This document shows positions 16,607 to 25,960 of a stretch of DNA of 59,268 nt, piece after piece. The DNA comes from Chryseobacterium sp. (GTDB lineage: Bacteria; Bacteroidota; Bacteroidia; Flavobacteriales; Weeksellaceae). Each line of letters starts with the position of its first letter. Position 1 is the first letter of the stretch. The stretch lies in NCBI GenBank assembly GCA_018260475.1, contig JAGLBA010000014.1, positions 1 to 59,268 of the forward strand, written 5' to 3'. Under the pieces are notes generated by a model that worked only from the letters and a program-made list of their open reading frames with translations, searched no databases and had not been told where the DNA came from. Both the position numbers and the translations under genes were made by a program.

Positions 16607-18937
16607 ATGCAACGCAAAGAATTTTTACAAAAAGCAGGACTTTTAATGGGCAGTTTAGGTTTGCCTTCAGTGATACATCCTGCGATATTAAAGGCCGCAA
16701 GCATACAACCAGCCGCTGGAAGTTCGTTTTACGACGCCGAACATGTCGTTATTTTGATGCAGGAAAATAGATCTTTTGACCATTGTTTCGGGACGCTGAA
16801 AGGCGTGCGCGGCTTCAATGATCCCAGGGCGTTTCGCAAGGCGGACGGGCATAGCGTGCTTTTCCAAAAGAATACGGCGGGACAATATTTTGCACCGTTT
16901 CACCTCGATATTAAAAATACAAAAGCGACTTGGATGCAATCTTTGCCGCACTCCTGGGAAGATCAAATCGATGCAAGAAACGGCGGGAAATTCGATCAAT
17001 GGCTGCCTGCAAAGGCTTCTGGCGTGAAGGAATACCGCGATATGCCGCTCACCATGGGCTACTATAGCCGAGAAGATTTACCGTTTTATTACCAGCTCGC
17101 GGACGCCTTTACGGTGTGTGATCAAAATTTTAGCTCATCGCTTACCGGAACATCTCCGAACCGATTGTTTCTTTGGTCTGGCTCGCTTCGCAGCGGAAAA
17201 ACCGGCGATTTCAAAGCAATTGTACGAAATGAGGAAATAGACTACACCCGGGAAGCCCATTGGAAAACTTACCCCGAAGTCTTGGAGGAAAACGGCATAA
17301 GTTGGAAAATTTATCAAAATGAAATCAGTCTGCCGAAAGGACTTTTTGGTGAGAAAGATGCCTATCTCTCCAATTTTACAGACAATCCGCTGGAGTGGTT
17401 TTCACAATACAAGGTGCGTTTTTCGTTGGGATATTATGAATTTGCCAAAGAGAAAATCGCGGAACTTCAACATAAATTAAAACTTAATCCTGCCGACGAA
17501 AACGCGCAACGGGAGTTGGATTTTTACAGTTTGGATATTGAAAAATATGCACCTGAAAATTTTAAAAATCTAACAGAGAAAGAAAAACATCTTCATCAAA
17601 AAGCATTCGCAATTAATAATGAAGATCCAAATTTCCATGAGATTGTGGAGTTTCAGGAGATTAATGGCGAAAAAATGCACCTTCCAAAAGGTGATATTCT
17701 GCATCAGTTTCGCAAGGATACAGAGAATGGCACGCTGCCAACTGTTTCTTGGATTGTAGCGCCGGAGCGGTTTTCCGATCATCCCACTTCGCCGTGGTAC
17801 GGAGCATGGTACATATCCGAAGTGATGAATATTCTTACCAAAAATCCCGAAGTTTGGAAAAAAACGATTTTCATCCTCACTTATGACGAAAACGATGGCT
17901 ACTTCGATCATGCCGTTACATTCTCACCGCCCGAAAATCCTTCTCAACAGCCTGATATTCATGGTGAAGAAGGAATTGAGTATGTAGATTTCCGCCAAAA
18001 ATATTTTGAGAAAGAAACCCGTCCAATCAACCGCCGCCGCGAAGGTCCTGTGGGATTGGGTTACCGTGTGCCGATGGTGGTGGCATCGCCGTGGTCGCGC
18101 GGAGGCGTGGTAAATTCTGAAGTGACGGACCATACTTCGGTGTTGCAGTTTTTAGAACATTTTTTAGCCAAAAAAACAGGCAGATCAGTAAATTGTGACT
18201 TGATAAGCCATTGGAGAAGAGAAGTTTGTGGAGATTTGACTTCGTGTTTCACATCTGAAGAAAACCAAAAAACAGAATTGAATTTTCTGAATGAAGAGCA
18301 GTTTGTGGCCTCCATTAATTCAGCTAAAAACAAACCATTACCGAACAATTTTGTTGCACTAAATCCGCAAGACTTAAAAGATTCGGTACTACCAAGGCAG
18401 GAAAAAGGGGTGAAACCATCATCTGCTTTGTCATATAACTATCTTGTAAATTACGGCAATGAAGGAGTGGTTATGGAAAATCTCACAAATAAAGCCGTTC
18501 CGCTGGTGTTGTATGATCGAGAAAAACTTAACTCGGATAGTGGATTCCATTTTCCTTATGCGCTTTATGGAAATCAAAAATTGGTACATCAATCAACTAG
18601 TAAAAACCTCGAAATCTACGGCCCAAACGGATTTTATCGAAATTTTAAAATCGAAGATCAAGGTTGCAAGGTTTCACTTTTAAATGATAAAAAGAGAGGA
18701 GACATTATTTTGGTGATTGAAAATAATACCTCCGCTTCTATTTCTATTTTCGATAATTACACCAAAAAAACCGTGGAAGTAGGAAAAGGACGAAGAGAAA
18801 TCGCCATCAATTCATTGAAAATGCATGGCTGGTATGATTTAAAAGTAACACAAGATGCAAACATCTGGCATTTCGCCGGCCGCTGCGAAACAGGCAAACT
18901 TTCTGTAACAGATCCGATTATGGGAGGACTCTTATAA
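16607..18937 (+). CDS. Phosphocholine-specific phospholipase C
   Basis: 776 residues from the ATG at 16607. An in-frame GTG at 16580 lies within the asnB terminator stem and is rejected as start. N-terminus MQRKEFLQKAGLLMGSLGLP is a Tat-like signal with one Arg replaced by Lys. The alkaline-phosphatase-like phosphoesterase domain shows HVVILMQENRSFDHCFGTL (metal site), SSSLTGTSPNRLFLWSG with the likely Thr nucleophile, FILTYDENDGYFDH and VPMVVASPWSRGGVV. The last 170 residues fit the paired C-terminal domains of bacterial non-haemolytic PLC. These secreted enzymes split phosphatidylcholine or sphingomyelin into phosphocholine and diacylglycerol or ceramide. Monocistronic between two strong terminators. 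Confidence 0.92.
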   Translation: MQRKEFLQKAGLLMGSLGLPSVIHPAILKAASIQPAAGSSFYDAEHVVILMQENRSFDHCFGTLKGVRGFNDPRAFRKADGHSVLFQKNTAGQYFAPFHLDIKNTKATWMQSLPHSWEDQIDARNGGKFDQWLPAKASGVKEYRDMPLTMGYYSREDLPFYYQLADAFTVCDQNFSSSLTGTSPNRLFLWSGSLRSGKTGDFKAIVRNEEIDYTREAHWKTYPEVLEENGISWKIYQNEISLPKGLFGEKDAYLSNFTDNPLEWFSQYKVRFSLGYYEFAKEKIAELQHKLKLNPADENAQRELDFYSLDIEKYAPENFKNLTEKEKHLHQKAFAINNEDPNFHEIVEFQEINGEKMHLPKGDILHQFRKDTENGTLPTVSWIVAPERFSDHPTSPWYGAWYISEVMNILTKNPEVWKKTIFILTYDENDGYFDHAVTFSPPENPSQQPDIHGEEGIEYVDFRQKYFEKETRPINRRREGPVGLGYRVPMVVASPWSRGGVVNSEVTDHTSVLQFLEHFLAKKTGRSVNCDLISHWRREVCGDLTSCFTSEENQKTELNFLNEEQFVASINSAKNKPLPNNFVALNPQDLKDSVLPRQEKGVKPSSALSYNYLVNYGNEGVVMENLTNKAVPLVLYDREKLNSDSGFHFPYALYGNQKLVHQSTSKNLEIYGPNGFYRNFKIEDQGCKVSLLNDKKRGDIILVIENNTSASISIFDNYTKKTVEVGKGRREIAINSLKMHGWYDLKVTQDANIWHFAGRCETGKLSVTDPIMGGLL

Positions 18938-18968
18938 ATTAGATGTAAACTGAAATAAATATTAATAA

Positions 18969-19000
18969 AAAATCCGCTTCTTGAACAAGAAGCGGATTTT
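18969..19000. terminator. Bidirectional terminator between phospholipase C and susD genes
   Basis: Perfect 15-base inverted repeat AAAATCCGCTTCTTG / CAAGAAGCGGATTTT with a 2-base spacer (effective loop about 4-6), A-run on one side and T-run on the other. Serves both convergent genes. Confidence 0.9.
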
Positions 19001-19016
19001 AATATCACATATAAAA

Positions 19017-20489
19017 TTATTTCAACCACCAAGGCATTGATCGGATGTCGTCCTTGCCGCTAAATTGTGCATTAAGAGCAGATTGGAGGTTGGCCTTGTT
19101 ATAGCTATACTCTGACTGTGGATAGCGGAATCTGTATGGTGCCGTTACGCCCGGTTGGAGTGGCCAAGCCGGGTAACCGGTGCGCAGATAATCATAGTAG
19201 GAAGTCCACTGTGACTGGTGGAACATGGTCATGTATTTCTGCGTAAGGATTAGATTAAGTTTTTGATCCAAGGTAGAAGCATTAGCAAAGTTCACCGGTG
19301 TGCTTCCCAAGTAGGAATTCACATCAAAGCCGGCAAACAAAGTAGAAGCATTCTTCACATAAGATTTATAAAAATCAAAACTTGAAGTTATTCCTTTATC
19401 GTAGTAGGTTTTCGGACTGCCGGCGATCCATCCGCGGGCTGCCGCTTCTGCCAAGATAAATTGCAGTTCGGGATAACTCAAAATATTAGACGGTTCATTT
19501 GTAGCGTCTTTGTAAAAACGGGTGTTTACTTTAGAAATGTTTTTTGCAGTTACCAAAGCTGCATTGTCGGAATATGAAGAAACTGGATTACCACCATTGT
19601 AACCGTTGTAATCTGTTATGGCAAGGCCTTTTTCTTTAGCACCAGTCGTTTGCTCAGCGAAAGTGAATAGGCGCGGATCTTTTCGCTCTTTGAAAAGATT
19701 CACAAAATAATCCGCCATGTAAAGGCTGGAACCGTAGCCACTGTTGTTGAACATCGTGTAGCGGCTGTTAGCCACATCTGCAAATTTCAGTTCACCATTG
19801 TCTTTAATATCAGCCATTAGCGGTTGTGAGCCGGCAATGGAAGCAAATTCTGAAGAGATGTTATAATTTCCTACTTTGGATTTTTTAGACAGTGTAATAA
19901 GGACTTTCAAGCGGAAAGAATTTATGAGCTTTTTCCACTTTGTGGCATCTCCATTATAGATGAGGTCGCCATTTACTTGTCCGGATCCAATCATGTCGTT
20001 GGCATCTTTCAATTCGGTCAGTATACCAGCAAAAACGGCTTCTTGGCTATCGTATTTAGGTTGTGAAATTCCTTTTTCACCTTGTACGGCTTCGGAGTAC
20101 GGTATGTCGCCAAACTTCAGTGTCAAATTGTAGAAGGCGTAAGAACGCAGGAATTTTCCGATAGCTACATAATTTTTGTTGCTGGACGCCTCGCCCATTT
20201 CAATCATCTTGTTGAGGTTCAGAATAGTTTTTGGGTAATCTGAGAATGAGGCTTCGTTCCATTTATAATATTGGTTAGAATCTTCTCCGTCCGTACCAAT
20301 AATCATACGAGATGCATACAAATTATCGCCCTCTACTTGGAAAAGATTGTTTTCAGCAAAGGTAAGTAGCGTTCCTGGATCTACTGTTGCCGGACTGTTT
20401 GGATTCTCGTTGATCGCGGTGAGGTCACTCTCGCAGGAAGACAAAAGTCCCACACTCGCAAGAAGCATTATTTTGAATATTTTTTTCAT
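19017..20489 (-). CDS. SusD/RagB-family substrate-binding lipoprotein
   Basis: 490-residue outer-membrane lipoprotein. Signal peptide with lipobox LLSSC (Cys19), then the family start SDLTAINENPNSPATVDPGTLL, TPR-like helical pattern with AIGKFLRSYAFYNLTLKFGDIPYSEA, and the C-terminal YPELQFILAEAAARGW typical of the SusD-like subfamily with compact architecture. It forms the lid over its SusC partner, whose gene is 34 bases upstream on the same strand. No glycosidase or sulfatase accompanies the pair, so it may not serve polysaccharide uptake; peptides or lipid-derived compounds are possible (inference). Confidence 0.93.
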   Translation of the reverse strand: MKKIFKIMLLASVGLLSSCESDLTAINENPNSPATVDPGTLLTFAENNLFQVEGDNLYASRMIIGTDGEDSNQYYKWNEASFSDYPKTILNLNKMIEMGEASSNKNYVAIGKFLRSYAFYNLTLKFGDIPYSEAVQGEKGISQPKYDSQEAVFAGILTELKDANDMIGSGQVNGDLIYNGDATKWKKLINSFRLKVLITLSKKSKVGNYNISSEFASIAGSQPLMADIKDNGELKFADVANSRYTMFNNSGYGSSLYMADYFVNLFKERKDPRLFTFAEQTTGAKEKGLAITDYNGYNGGNPVSSYSDNAALVTAKNISKVNTRFYKDATNEPSNILSYPELQFILAEAAARGWIAGSPKTYYDKGITSSFDFYKSYVKNASTLFAGFDVNSYLGSTPVNFANASTLDQKLNLILTQKYMTMFHQSQWTSYYDYLRTGYPAWPLQPGVTAPYRFRYPQSEYSYNKANLQSALNAQFSGKDDIRSMPWWLK

Positions 20490-20523
20490 TTTTCTTTTAT
20501 TTTAAATTGAATTTAGAAGATTG

Positions 20524-23500
20524 TTAAAACTTCATATTGAAACCAAGCCCGAACCAACGGCTGGATGGATCCTGAATATCGTTATCGGAATCCACCTTGT
20601 AATCTGGATCGGAATAGAGGTTTTTAGATTTTTTCCACATCCAAAGGTTGTAACCGGAAAGGTTTACCGTTAAATTTTTTACCATTCCGTTTTTGTTCAA
20701 CATAGATGAGAAATCGTATTCCAATACGGCTGATCTCAACTTAACAAAAGTCCTGTCGTACACATTGGCAAATAGTTCGCTTTCTGCTTCCGTTACCCTC
20801 GCACGGTAAGGATAGTTTTGCGCATAATCTTGGAAACTGATGGCCTTGGTGTGCGGCGTATAGGAACCTGTTTTCGGGTCATAGTTCACGCCATCTGGTA
20901 CGAAATAGTAGGTTCCCGGTGTGGCATATTCCTGATCGCGGAATTGTGTACTGTTTGGGTGTTTGCCTCCCCACCACATTTTTTCCACTACCTGGGAACG
21001 CATGATTCCGCCGATGCTTCCATCAATACCCAGGTTTAGGCTAAGGTTTTTGTATTTAAAATTATTGTTGAAACCGAAAGTCCAATTGGCGTTGAAATGT
21101 CCGAGGTTTTCAGGATTTGCATTTCTTGTAGGCATCCCCGTTTCGGCATCCAGTATCACTTTTCCGTTTGGTGCTTTCTTCCAAGTACGATCGTAGTAAG
21201 AATCCATTCTTTCGCCCAATTTATAATTTCCATAAGTGTCCTGGTCGTTATGAATTTTGGTTAAAGTTTTTTCAAAAGTACTCCAGTTGAAAAGGGATCT
21301 CCAAACGAAGTTTTCTGTTTTCACAGGAACCAAGCCAAGTGAAACTTCGTAGCCTTTAGTCGTGTATTCGTTTCCGTTCACATATTGGCTCACGAAACCA
21401 GACGATTCTGCACCAGGGAATTGAAGGATGTTATTGTAATCCAATGTGTTGAAATAAGCAGCATCCAATGTAACTCTGCTTTTTAACAAACCTAAACTCA
21501 ACCCAAATTCATACGAGCGCGTTGCTTCTGGCTTAATGGAATTTTCGACATTCAATACAGAAGGGTAATAATACATTTCATTACCATTGAAGGTGATGCC
21601 CTCGTTGTTGTTATAATAGTTTCTTACTGCATACGGCTGGAAATCATAAGATACCTTTGCCCAAGATCCTGTCAGTTTCAGCAAATCAACCGCGTCTGGT
21701 AGTTTTACCATCTTAGAAATTACCGCACTTACGGAAGCAGATGGATAGAAGTAAGAGCGGTTTTCTTTCGGTAATGTAGAAGACCAGTCGTTTCTGCCGG
21801 AAAGGTTGATGTAGATGCTGTTCATCAAACCAATATCTATGGTGCTGTATGCACTATAAATCAATTTTTCGCTTAAGTAATTGTATGGTTTCAAAGCGCC
21901 ATCGGAATTAGAAAGCTCGTATATTCCAGGCGTTTTCAATCCATCTGTAGTTACATCTTTGCGGTCATTTTTCAGGTAAAAACCTGCGCCACCGGCATTC
22001 ACAGTTAGTTCAAAATTATCGGAGAATTTTTTAAAATAAGTAGCAAGTAAATCGTAGTTCAGGTTGGTCGTATTAAATTGATTTACTGTGTATCCTCCGT
22101 TTCTCGGCGCGCTATAGTTAAAGTAGGAATATGGTGCCATAATTTCCTGCTTATTGTTGTTCTGGACCAAAGACGCCTTACCTTTTACGCTAAAATTTTC
22201 ATTAAACTTATACTCGGCTCCGGCTTGAGCATTGATAAGGTCAGTGCTGTTTTGATTTTTATAATATTTAGCACCAAACCAAGGGTTATTATACCAGGCG
22301 TAGTTATAGTTGGCTTGTGCATAGCCCTCTTTTCCTGGAATCCACATGTGCTTGCGAAGGTCATTACCATCTACATCGCCTCCCATCCAAATAAGAATGG
22401 TGTACATGTGACCACTTGGGTTATAGTCATAATTAGGAACATTTGGGGTGAAGGTATTCGTATAGTTGAATTTCCCATTCACACTTAATTTATCTGTAAG
22501 GTGGCTGTTTGCAGAGAAAGTCACCCCGCTTCTTCTTAAAAAAGCCTCTGGTACGCGGTCATCATATTTCATGAAATTTCCGGTAAGGCGGTATTCGCTT
22601 TTGGCGGTGCGGTATCCTACAGCAAGATTGTTGTTGAAAATCATTGCCGGGCTTAGGAACAGGTCTAAATTGTCGTGGTAAGTCCAATCAATAGGAACCC
22701 TCTCATATCGAGATTTGTTGTCATATGGGGTGTCTGTAACTGCGCCATACCAAGGGATGATTTGTCCAGTTTGCTTATCGCGGATTGGGCTGTTCCATTG
22801 TGCTATTTTGCGTCCTGGGATAAATTTTGGTCCCCAGATCATATCACCATCATTCACGCCGCCATCAGCACCATCCCAGAATTCATACTCACCGTGTGAA
22901 CCATTTCCGTATTCAGTTTGATTTTTCGGTAGGTTGGTAAAACCTGCTGTTACCATCGTGTTTTGTGCGAAATCTACGCTAAAGCCTTTTTTCTTAGCGT
23001 TCTTCGTAGTAATCATAATAGCGCCGTAGCGTCCGCGCGAACCATAAAGTGCCGAAGCGGTAGCTCCTTTCAGTACATTAACATTGGCGATATTATTCGG
23101 ATCTAATGCCTGGAAAACCTCGGGCTCCACGATCACGCCGTCGATTACATAAATTAGGTTAGAATTTCCACGAAGAGTGAACTGTGGCGTCTGCTGCATT
23201 CCTGGAGGATTGGATACATTCAGACCCGCTACCTGGCCGGAAAAAAGATTGGAGATGCTCGGCGTAGTTACTGTTTCGAACTGTTTTGCATTTACCTCTT
23301 GGGTAGCATAACCGATTTTAACTTTATTTTTCGAAATTCCTAAGGCAGTAATAACCACGCCTTCCAGAATTTTCTCGTCTCGTTTTTTTAAAACAACGGT
23401 GTAAGTGTTTTGATCGGCAACAATAATGGTGTTGCTACCAAAGGTATCTGAATTAAATTCTAATATATCCCGATCGTTGGCGGTAATGCTGAAATTACCA

Positions 23501-23667
23501 TTACTATCGGTAACTGTCGTTGTACCGGAGTTTTTATCAATTACCGTTATTTCAGGCAGTACTTTGCCGTCATCGGATTTTACTGTTCCGCTAATGACTT
23601 TCTGAGCAAAAACAGCACAAGGAAGCATTGCGATGACAAAGGTTGCTAAGGTTTTATTCATGTTCAA
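20524..23667 (-). CDS. SusC/RagA-family TonB-linked outer-membrane transporter
   Basis: 1047-residue TonB-dependent transporter. Signal peptide MNMNKTLATFVIAMLPCAVFA, CarboxypepD_reg-like domain (about 22-100: VISGTVKSDDGKVLPEITVIDKNSGT), plug with the SusC signature IYVIDGVIVEPEVFQALDP and VLKGATASALYGSRG then GAIMITTK, and a beta-barrel ending WFGLGFNMKF with the terminal aromatic residue. It imports the ligand captured by the SusD partner encoded immediately downstream. A Bacteroidota-type promoter lies just before the start, and the pair shares a terminator with the convergent phospholipase gene. Substrate unknown. Confidence 0.95.
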   Translation of the reverse strand: MNMNKTLATFVIAMLPCAVFAQKVISGTVKSDDGKVLPEITVIDKNSGTTTVTDSNGNFSITANDRDILEFNSDTFGSNTIIVADQNTYTVVLKKRDEKILEGVVITALGISKNKVKIGYATQEVNAKQFETVTTPSISNLFSGQVAGLNVSNPPGMQQTPQFTLRGNSNLIYVIDGVIVEPEVFQALDPNNIANVNVLKGATASALYGSRGRYGAIMITTKNAKKKGFSVDFAQNTMVTAGFTNLPKNQTEYGNGSHGEYEFWDGADGGVNDGDMIWGPKFIPGRKIAQWNSPIRDKQTGQIIPWYGAVTDTPYDNKSRYERVPIDWTYHDNLDLFLSPAMIFNNNLAVGYRTAKSEYRLTGNFMKYDDRVPEAFLRRSGVTFSANSHLTDKLSVNGKFNYTNTFTPNVPNYDYNPSGHMYTILIWMGGDVDGNDLRKHMWIPGKEGYAQANYNYAWYNNPWFGAKYYKNQNSTDLINAQAGAEYKFNENFSVKGKASLVQNNNKQEIMAPYSYFNYSAPRNGGYTVNQFNTTNLNYDLLATYFKKFSDNFELTVNAGGAGFYLKNDRKDVTTDGLKTPGIYELSNSDGALKPYNYLSEKLIYSAYSTIDIGLMNSIYINLSGRNDWSSTLPKENRSYFYPSASVSAVISKMVKLPDAVDLLKLTGSWAKVSYDFQPYAVRNYYNNNEGITFNGNEMYYYPSVLNVENSIKPEATRSYEFGLSLGLLKSRVTLDAAYFNTLDYNNILQFPGAESSGFVSQYVNGNEYTTKGYEVSLGLVPVKTENFVWRSLFNWSTFEKTLTKIHNDQDTYGNYKLGERMDSYYDRTWKKAPNGKVILDAETGMPTRNANPENLGHFNANWTFGFNNNFKYKNLSLNLGIDGSIGGIMRSQVVEKMWWGGKHPNSTQFRDQEYATPGTYYFVPDGVNYDPKTGSYTPHTKAISFQDYAQNYPYRARVTEAESELFANVYDRTFVKLRSAVLEYDFSSMLNKNGMVKNLTVNLSGYNLWMWKKSKNLYSDPDYKVDSDNDIQDPSSRWFGLGFNMKF

Positions 23668-23678
23668 TTAATTTTCTG

Positions 23679-23706
23679 CAAATCTATGGCAGAAGCGTTA
23701 ACGCAA
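23679..23706 (-). promoter_or_regulatory. Promoter of the susCD pair
   Basis: Minus-strand TAGATTTG (23686-23679) fits TAnnTTTG; a TTG lies at 23706-23704 with 17 bases between. The spacer begins with the perfect palindrome GCGTTAACGC (23704-23695), a possible operator next to the -33 element. Leader is very short, about 6 bases or less. Confidence 0.6.
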
Positions 23707-23833
23707 TTTGAACAAGTGTTTAATTAAATGATAAGCTTATATCCTAAATATTAAGTTTCTTTTAGGTTAATAATAGAAAATGACTTCCCAAGTTCTTATG
23801 GAAAGCCATTTGTTAATCATTCTAACTGGAAAT

Positions 23834-24856
23834 TTATTTCGGATATTTTTGTAATAAAGCTTGTAGAATTGCATAGGTTTCCGCATCTAGTACACCGCTG
23901 TAATTTACTGGGCGAAAATGGTACTGGAAAGCTGTGATAGTCTTTTTAGTAGCTTCGTCCCAAGTTCCAGAAGGCTCGATGCCATATCCAAATTCTCTAA
24001 ACATTACCTGTACTTTATAGATGAAAGATGAGGAAGTCATTTGTTCTGCCAAGCTCTCCGGAGGAGTTTGTGCGAGGAAATTCTGCATGGTAGCGTCATC
24101 ATACCACATCCCGATTTGGTAGTCTGTGTACAGTTTTTTCCATGGGAATTTTGGACCCGGATCTTGCTTGCGCGTTGGTGCAATGTCAGCATGTGCCAGG
24201 ATATTCACCGGGGAAATTTGATATCTTGTGGCAAGGTCTTTTACCAAAGCCGCAATTTTCTTTACTTGATAATCTGGAAAATCCGGGAAAATAAAGCCGC
24301 CTCCGGGTGCATCTTGGGCCAAATTCACAATCTCAATGCCTAGGGAGGTGTCGTTTAGGTTTTGTGCACCACGCCATGAGCTGATGCCCGCATGGTAAGC
24401 GCGTTTGTTTTCATCTACCAGCTGATATACTTCATTATCCGGCATATCGTTTACCAAATAATGTGCACTCACAGATTGGGAAGTGAGTACGCTAACGGAT
24501 TTGTCGTTATCTAAAGCGGTATAGTGCAGGATGATATATTTTTGTCTGAAATTCTGCGCAACTGCTGGGAAATAAGTTTTCACTACTTTATAGGGTACTG
24601 GATTCGCCGATACAATGGAGCCGTAACTTATAGTATTATCTTTTTTAGTGGGATCAGCTATATTGGTACGAAAGAAATCCACACCATGTTCTCTGGTTAC
24701 CTGTGACTGTGGGGCAGCGGGTTTTGCTTTTACTGCTGGTTTTGGAGTGGTTTTTTGAGAAAGTTTCGGATTGGTAGCAATTTTTTGCACCGGTTTTTGA
24801 GATTCGCAAGATGTGAGGCCTATTGCTAAGCCGATGATATATAATGAATTGCGCAT
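23834..24856 (-). CDS. N-acetylmuramoyl-L-alanine amidase lipoprotein (Amidase_2 plus PG-binding)
   Basis: 340 residues. Lipoprotein signal ending LTSC (Cys17), then a Lys/Pro/Ala-rich linker (about 20-55). The AmpD-type amidase domain has the zinc ligands His111 (YIILHYTALD), His222 (NILAHADIAPTRKQDPG) and Asp232, with NDTSLGIEIVNLA between. The C-terminal 70 residues (YKVQVMFREFGYGIEPSGTWDEATKKTITAFQ in part) form a peptidoglycan-binding repeat. The enzyme cuts the MurNAc-L-Ala bond of peptidoglycan or its fragments at the membrane, as in cell-wall recycling AmiD-type proteins. Alone on its strand between susC and the tRNA cluster. Confidence 0.92.
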   Translation of the reverse strand: MRNSLYIIGLAIGLTSCESQKPVQKIATNPKLSQKTTPKPAVKAKPAAPQSQVTREHGVDFFRTNIADPTKKDNTISYGSIVSANPVPYKVVKTYFPAVAQNFRQKYIILHYTALDNDKSVSVLTSQSVSAHYLVNDMPDNEVYQLVDENKRAYHAGISSWRGAQNLNDTSLGIEIVNLAQDAPGGGFIFPDFPDYQVKKIAALVKDLATRYQISPVNILAHADIAPTRKQDPGPKFPWKKLYTDYQIGMWYDDATMQNFLAQTPPESLAEQMTSSSFIYKVQVMFREFGYGIEPSGTWDEATKKTITAFQYHFRPVNYSGVLDAETYAILQALLQKYPK

Positions 24857-24985
24857 GTTTCTTTTTTTTTGGTAGATTAATGAGCCAAAAATACAAAAAA
24901 ATAAACTAATTTTTTTGGTTGGTATCGTAAACTATCCTATATTTGCACTCGCAATTACAGATAAGCGATCTTATTAAAATTTGAT

Positions 24986-25069
24986 GGAGAGGTGCCGGAG
25001 TGGTAACGGAGCAGATTGCTAATCTGTCGACGGGTAACCGTCGCCAGGGTTCGAGTCCCTGTCTCTCCG
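24986..25069 (+). tRNA. tRNA-Ser (GCT)
   Basis: 84 bases with acceptor GGAGAGG / TCTCTCC, discriminator G, a long variable arm (CGACGGGTAACCGTCG) as in class II tRNAs, T-arm AGGGTTCGAGTCCCT and anticodon loop TTGCTAA giving GCT. No CCA encoded, as usual for this phylum. Confidence 0.97.
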
Positions 25070-25090
25070 CAACTTAAAATTCAATACTAT

Positions 25091-25165
25091 CGGGGCGTAG
25101 CGTAGTCCGGTCATCGCGCCTGGTTTGGGACCAGGAGGTCGCAGGTTCGAATCCTGCCGCCCCGA
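25091..25165 (+). tRNA. tRNA-Pro (TGG)
   Basis: 75 bases. Acceptor CGGGGCG / CGCCCCG, anticodon stem CCTGG / CCAGG with loop TTTGGGA (anticodon TGG), T-arm CAGGTTCGAATCCTG, discriminator A. 21 bases after tRNA-Ser. Confidence 0.97.
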
Positions 25166-25313
25166 CAATTAGAAAAGATTCCTTCGGGAATTTTTTAGTT
25201 TAAACACAAATCTGCTTCCAAAAAGCAGAAACCCACTGAAGGGTGTATATCTCAAATAGAGCATCCCGACTTATCGGGACAGATTATAGGTTGAGTTATA
25301 TATAAAAATTTAA

Positions 25314-25387
25314 GGGTGCGTAGCTCAGTTGGATAGAGCATCTGCCTTCTAAGCAGACGGTCATAGGTTCGAATCCTATCGCGCTCA
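25314..25387 (+). tRNA. tRNA-Arg (TCT)
   Basis: 74 bases. Acceptor GGGTGCG / CGCGCTC with two G-T pairs, D-arm GCTCAGTTGGATAGAGC, anticodon loop CTTCTAA (anticodon TCT), T-arm ATAGGTTCGAATCCTAT, discriminator A. The 148-base gap after tRNA-Pro holds three small hairpins, including ATTCC-TTCG-GGAAT plus T-run at about 25179, so it may be separately transcribed. Confidence 0.97.
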
Positions 25388-25391
25388 CAAG

Positions 25392-25434
25392 GCAGAAACC
25401 TTTTCCCACAAAGGGTTTCTGCTTTTTTTTTATT
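25392..25434 (+). terminator. Terminator after tRNA-Arg
   Basis: GCAGAAACC and GGTTTCTGC form a 9-bp stem, followed by nine Ts. It begins a few bases after the tRNA-Arg 3' end. Confidence 0.8.
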
Positions 25435-25519
25435 TTGGTAGAAAACGTTAAAAGTAACATTAACGTTAAAAATATTCGATTATAAAAGAAAGAACTTCGC
25501 AACGGATGTAGCAGAACAG

Positions 25520-25960
25520 AGGTTTTTATTTGTCCCAAAAACCTGAACGGTGAAGTAGCTCAGCATATGGAGTATGTCCCATTCGGGGAAGTGTTTCTGG
25601 AAGAACGTAACGGCATCTACAACACTCCTTACAAGTTCAACGCTAAAGAACTCGACGAGGAAACTGGTCTATACTACTACGGAGCCAGGTACTACAACCC
25701 AAAAACTAGCCTCTGGCTGAGCGTTGATCCACTGGCAGTGTACAATCCTGTAATGGAAACCGAGTTCTACGGAGACGGACAGCATAATGGTGGGATGTAC
25801 AACTCGGGGAACAACAATCCGTATATCTACACTTACCAAAATCCTATTAGGTATATTGATCCGAATGGAAAGCAGGTTGATTCAAATGCAAAACAAAAGG
25901 ATGTTGTTATGTTCTGCAGTGAAGATCCTCCTGGTCTTTCTACGGATGTCCTTCAGGTAG
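25520..25960 (+). pseudogene. RHS-repeat protein fragment (C-terminal core)
   Basis: Contains the RHS-associated core: NLNGEVAQHMEYVPFGEVF, then KFNAKELDEETGLYYYGARYY, LWLSVDPLA and NPIRYIDPNGKQVDS. Intact RHS proteins are over 1000 residues; here nothing recognisable precedes about 25520 and the tail after the DPNGK motif, normally the variable toxin domain, runs about 45 codons before merging into the antisense of a DUF262 gene. An ATG at 25567 opens a 161-codon frame but the product lacks the shell domain and signal, so it is a remnant of a polymorphic toxin or its duplicated tip. Confidence 0.8.

Noticed and set aside
25296-25538. Minus-strand 80-codon frame ending near tRNA-Arg
   Set aside because: It is the antisense translation of the tRNA-Arg gene and its terminator, a well-known spurious gene call.
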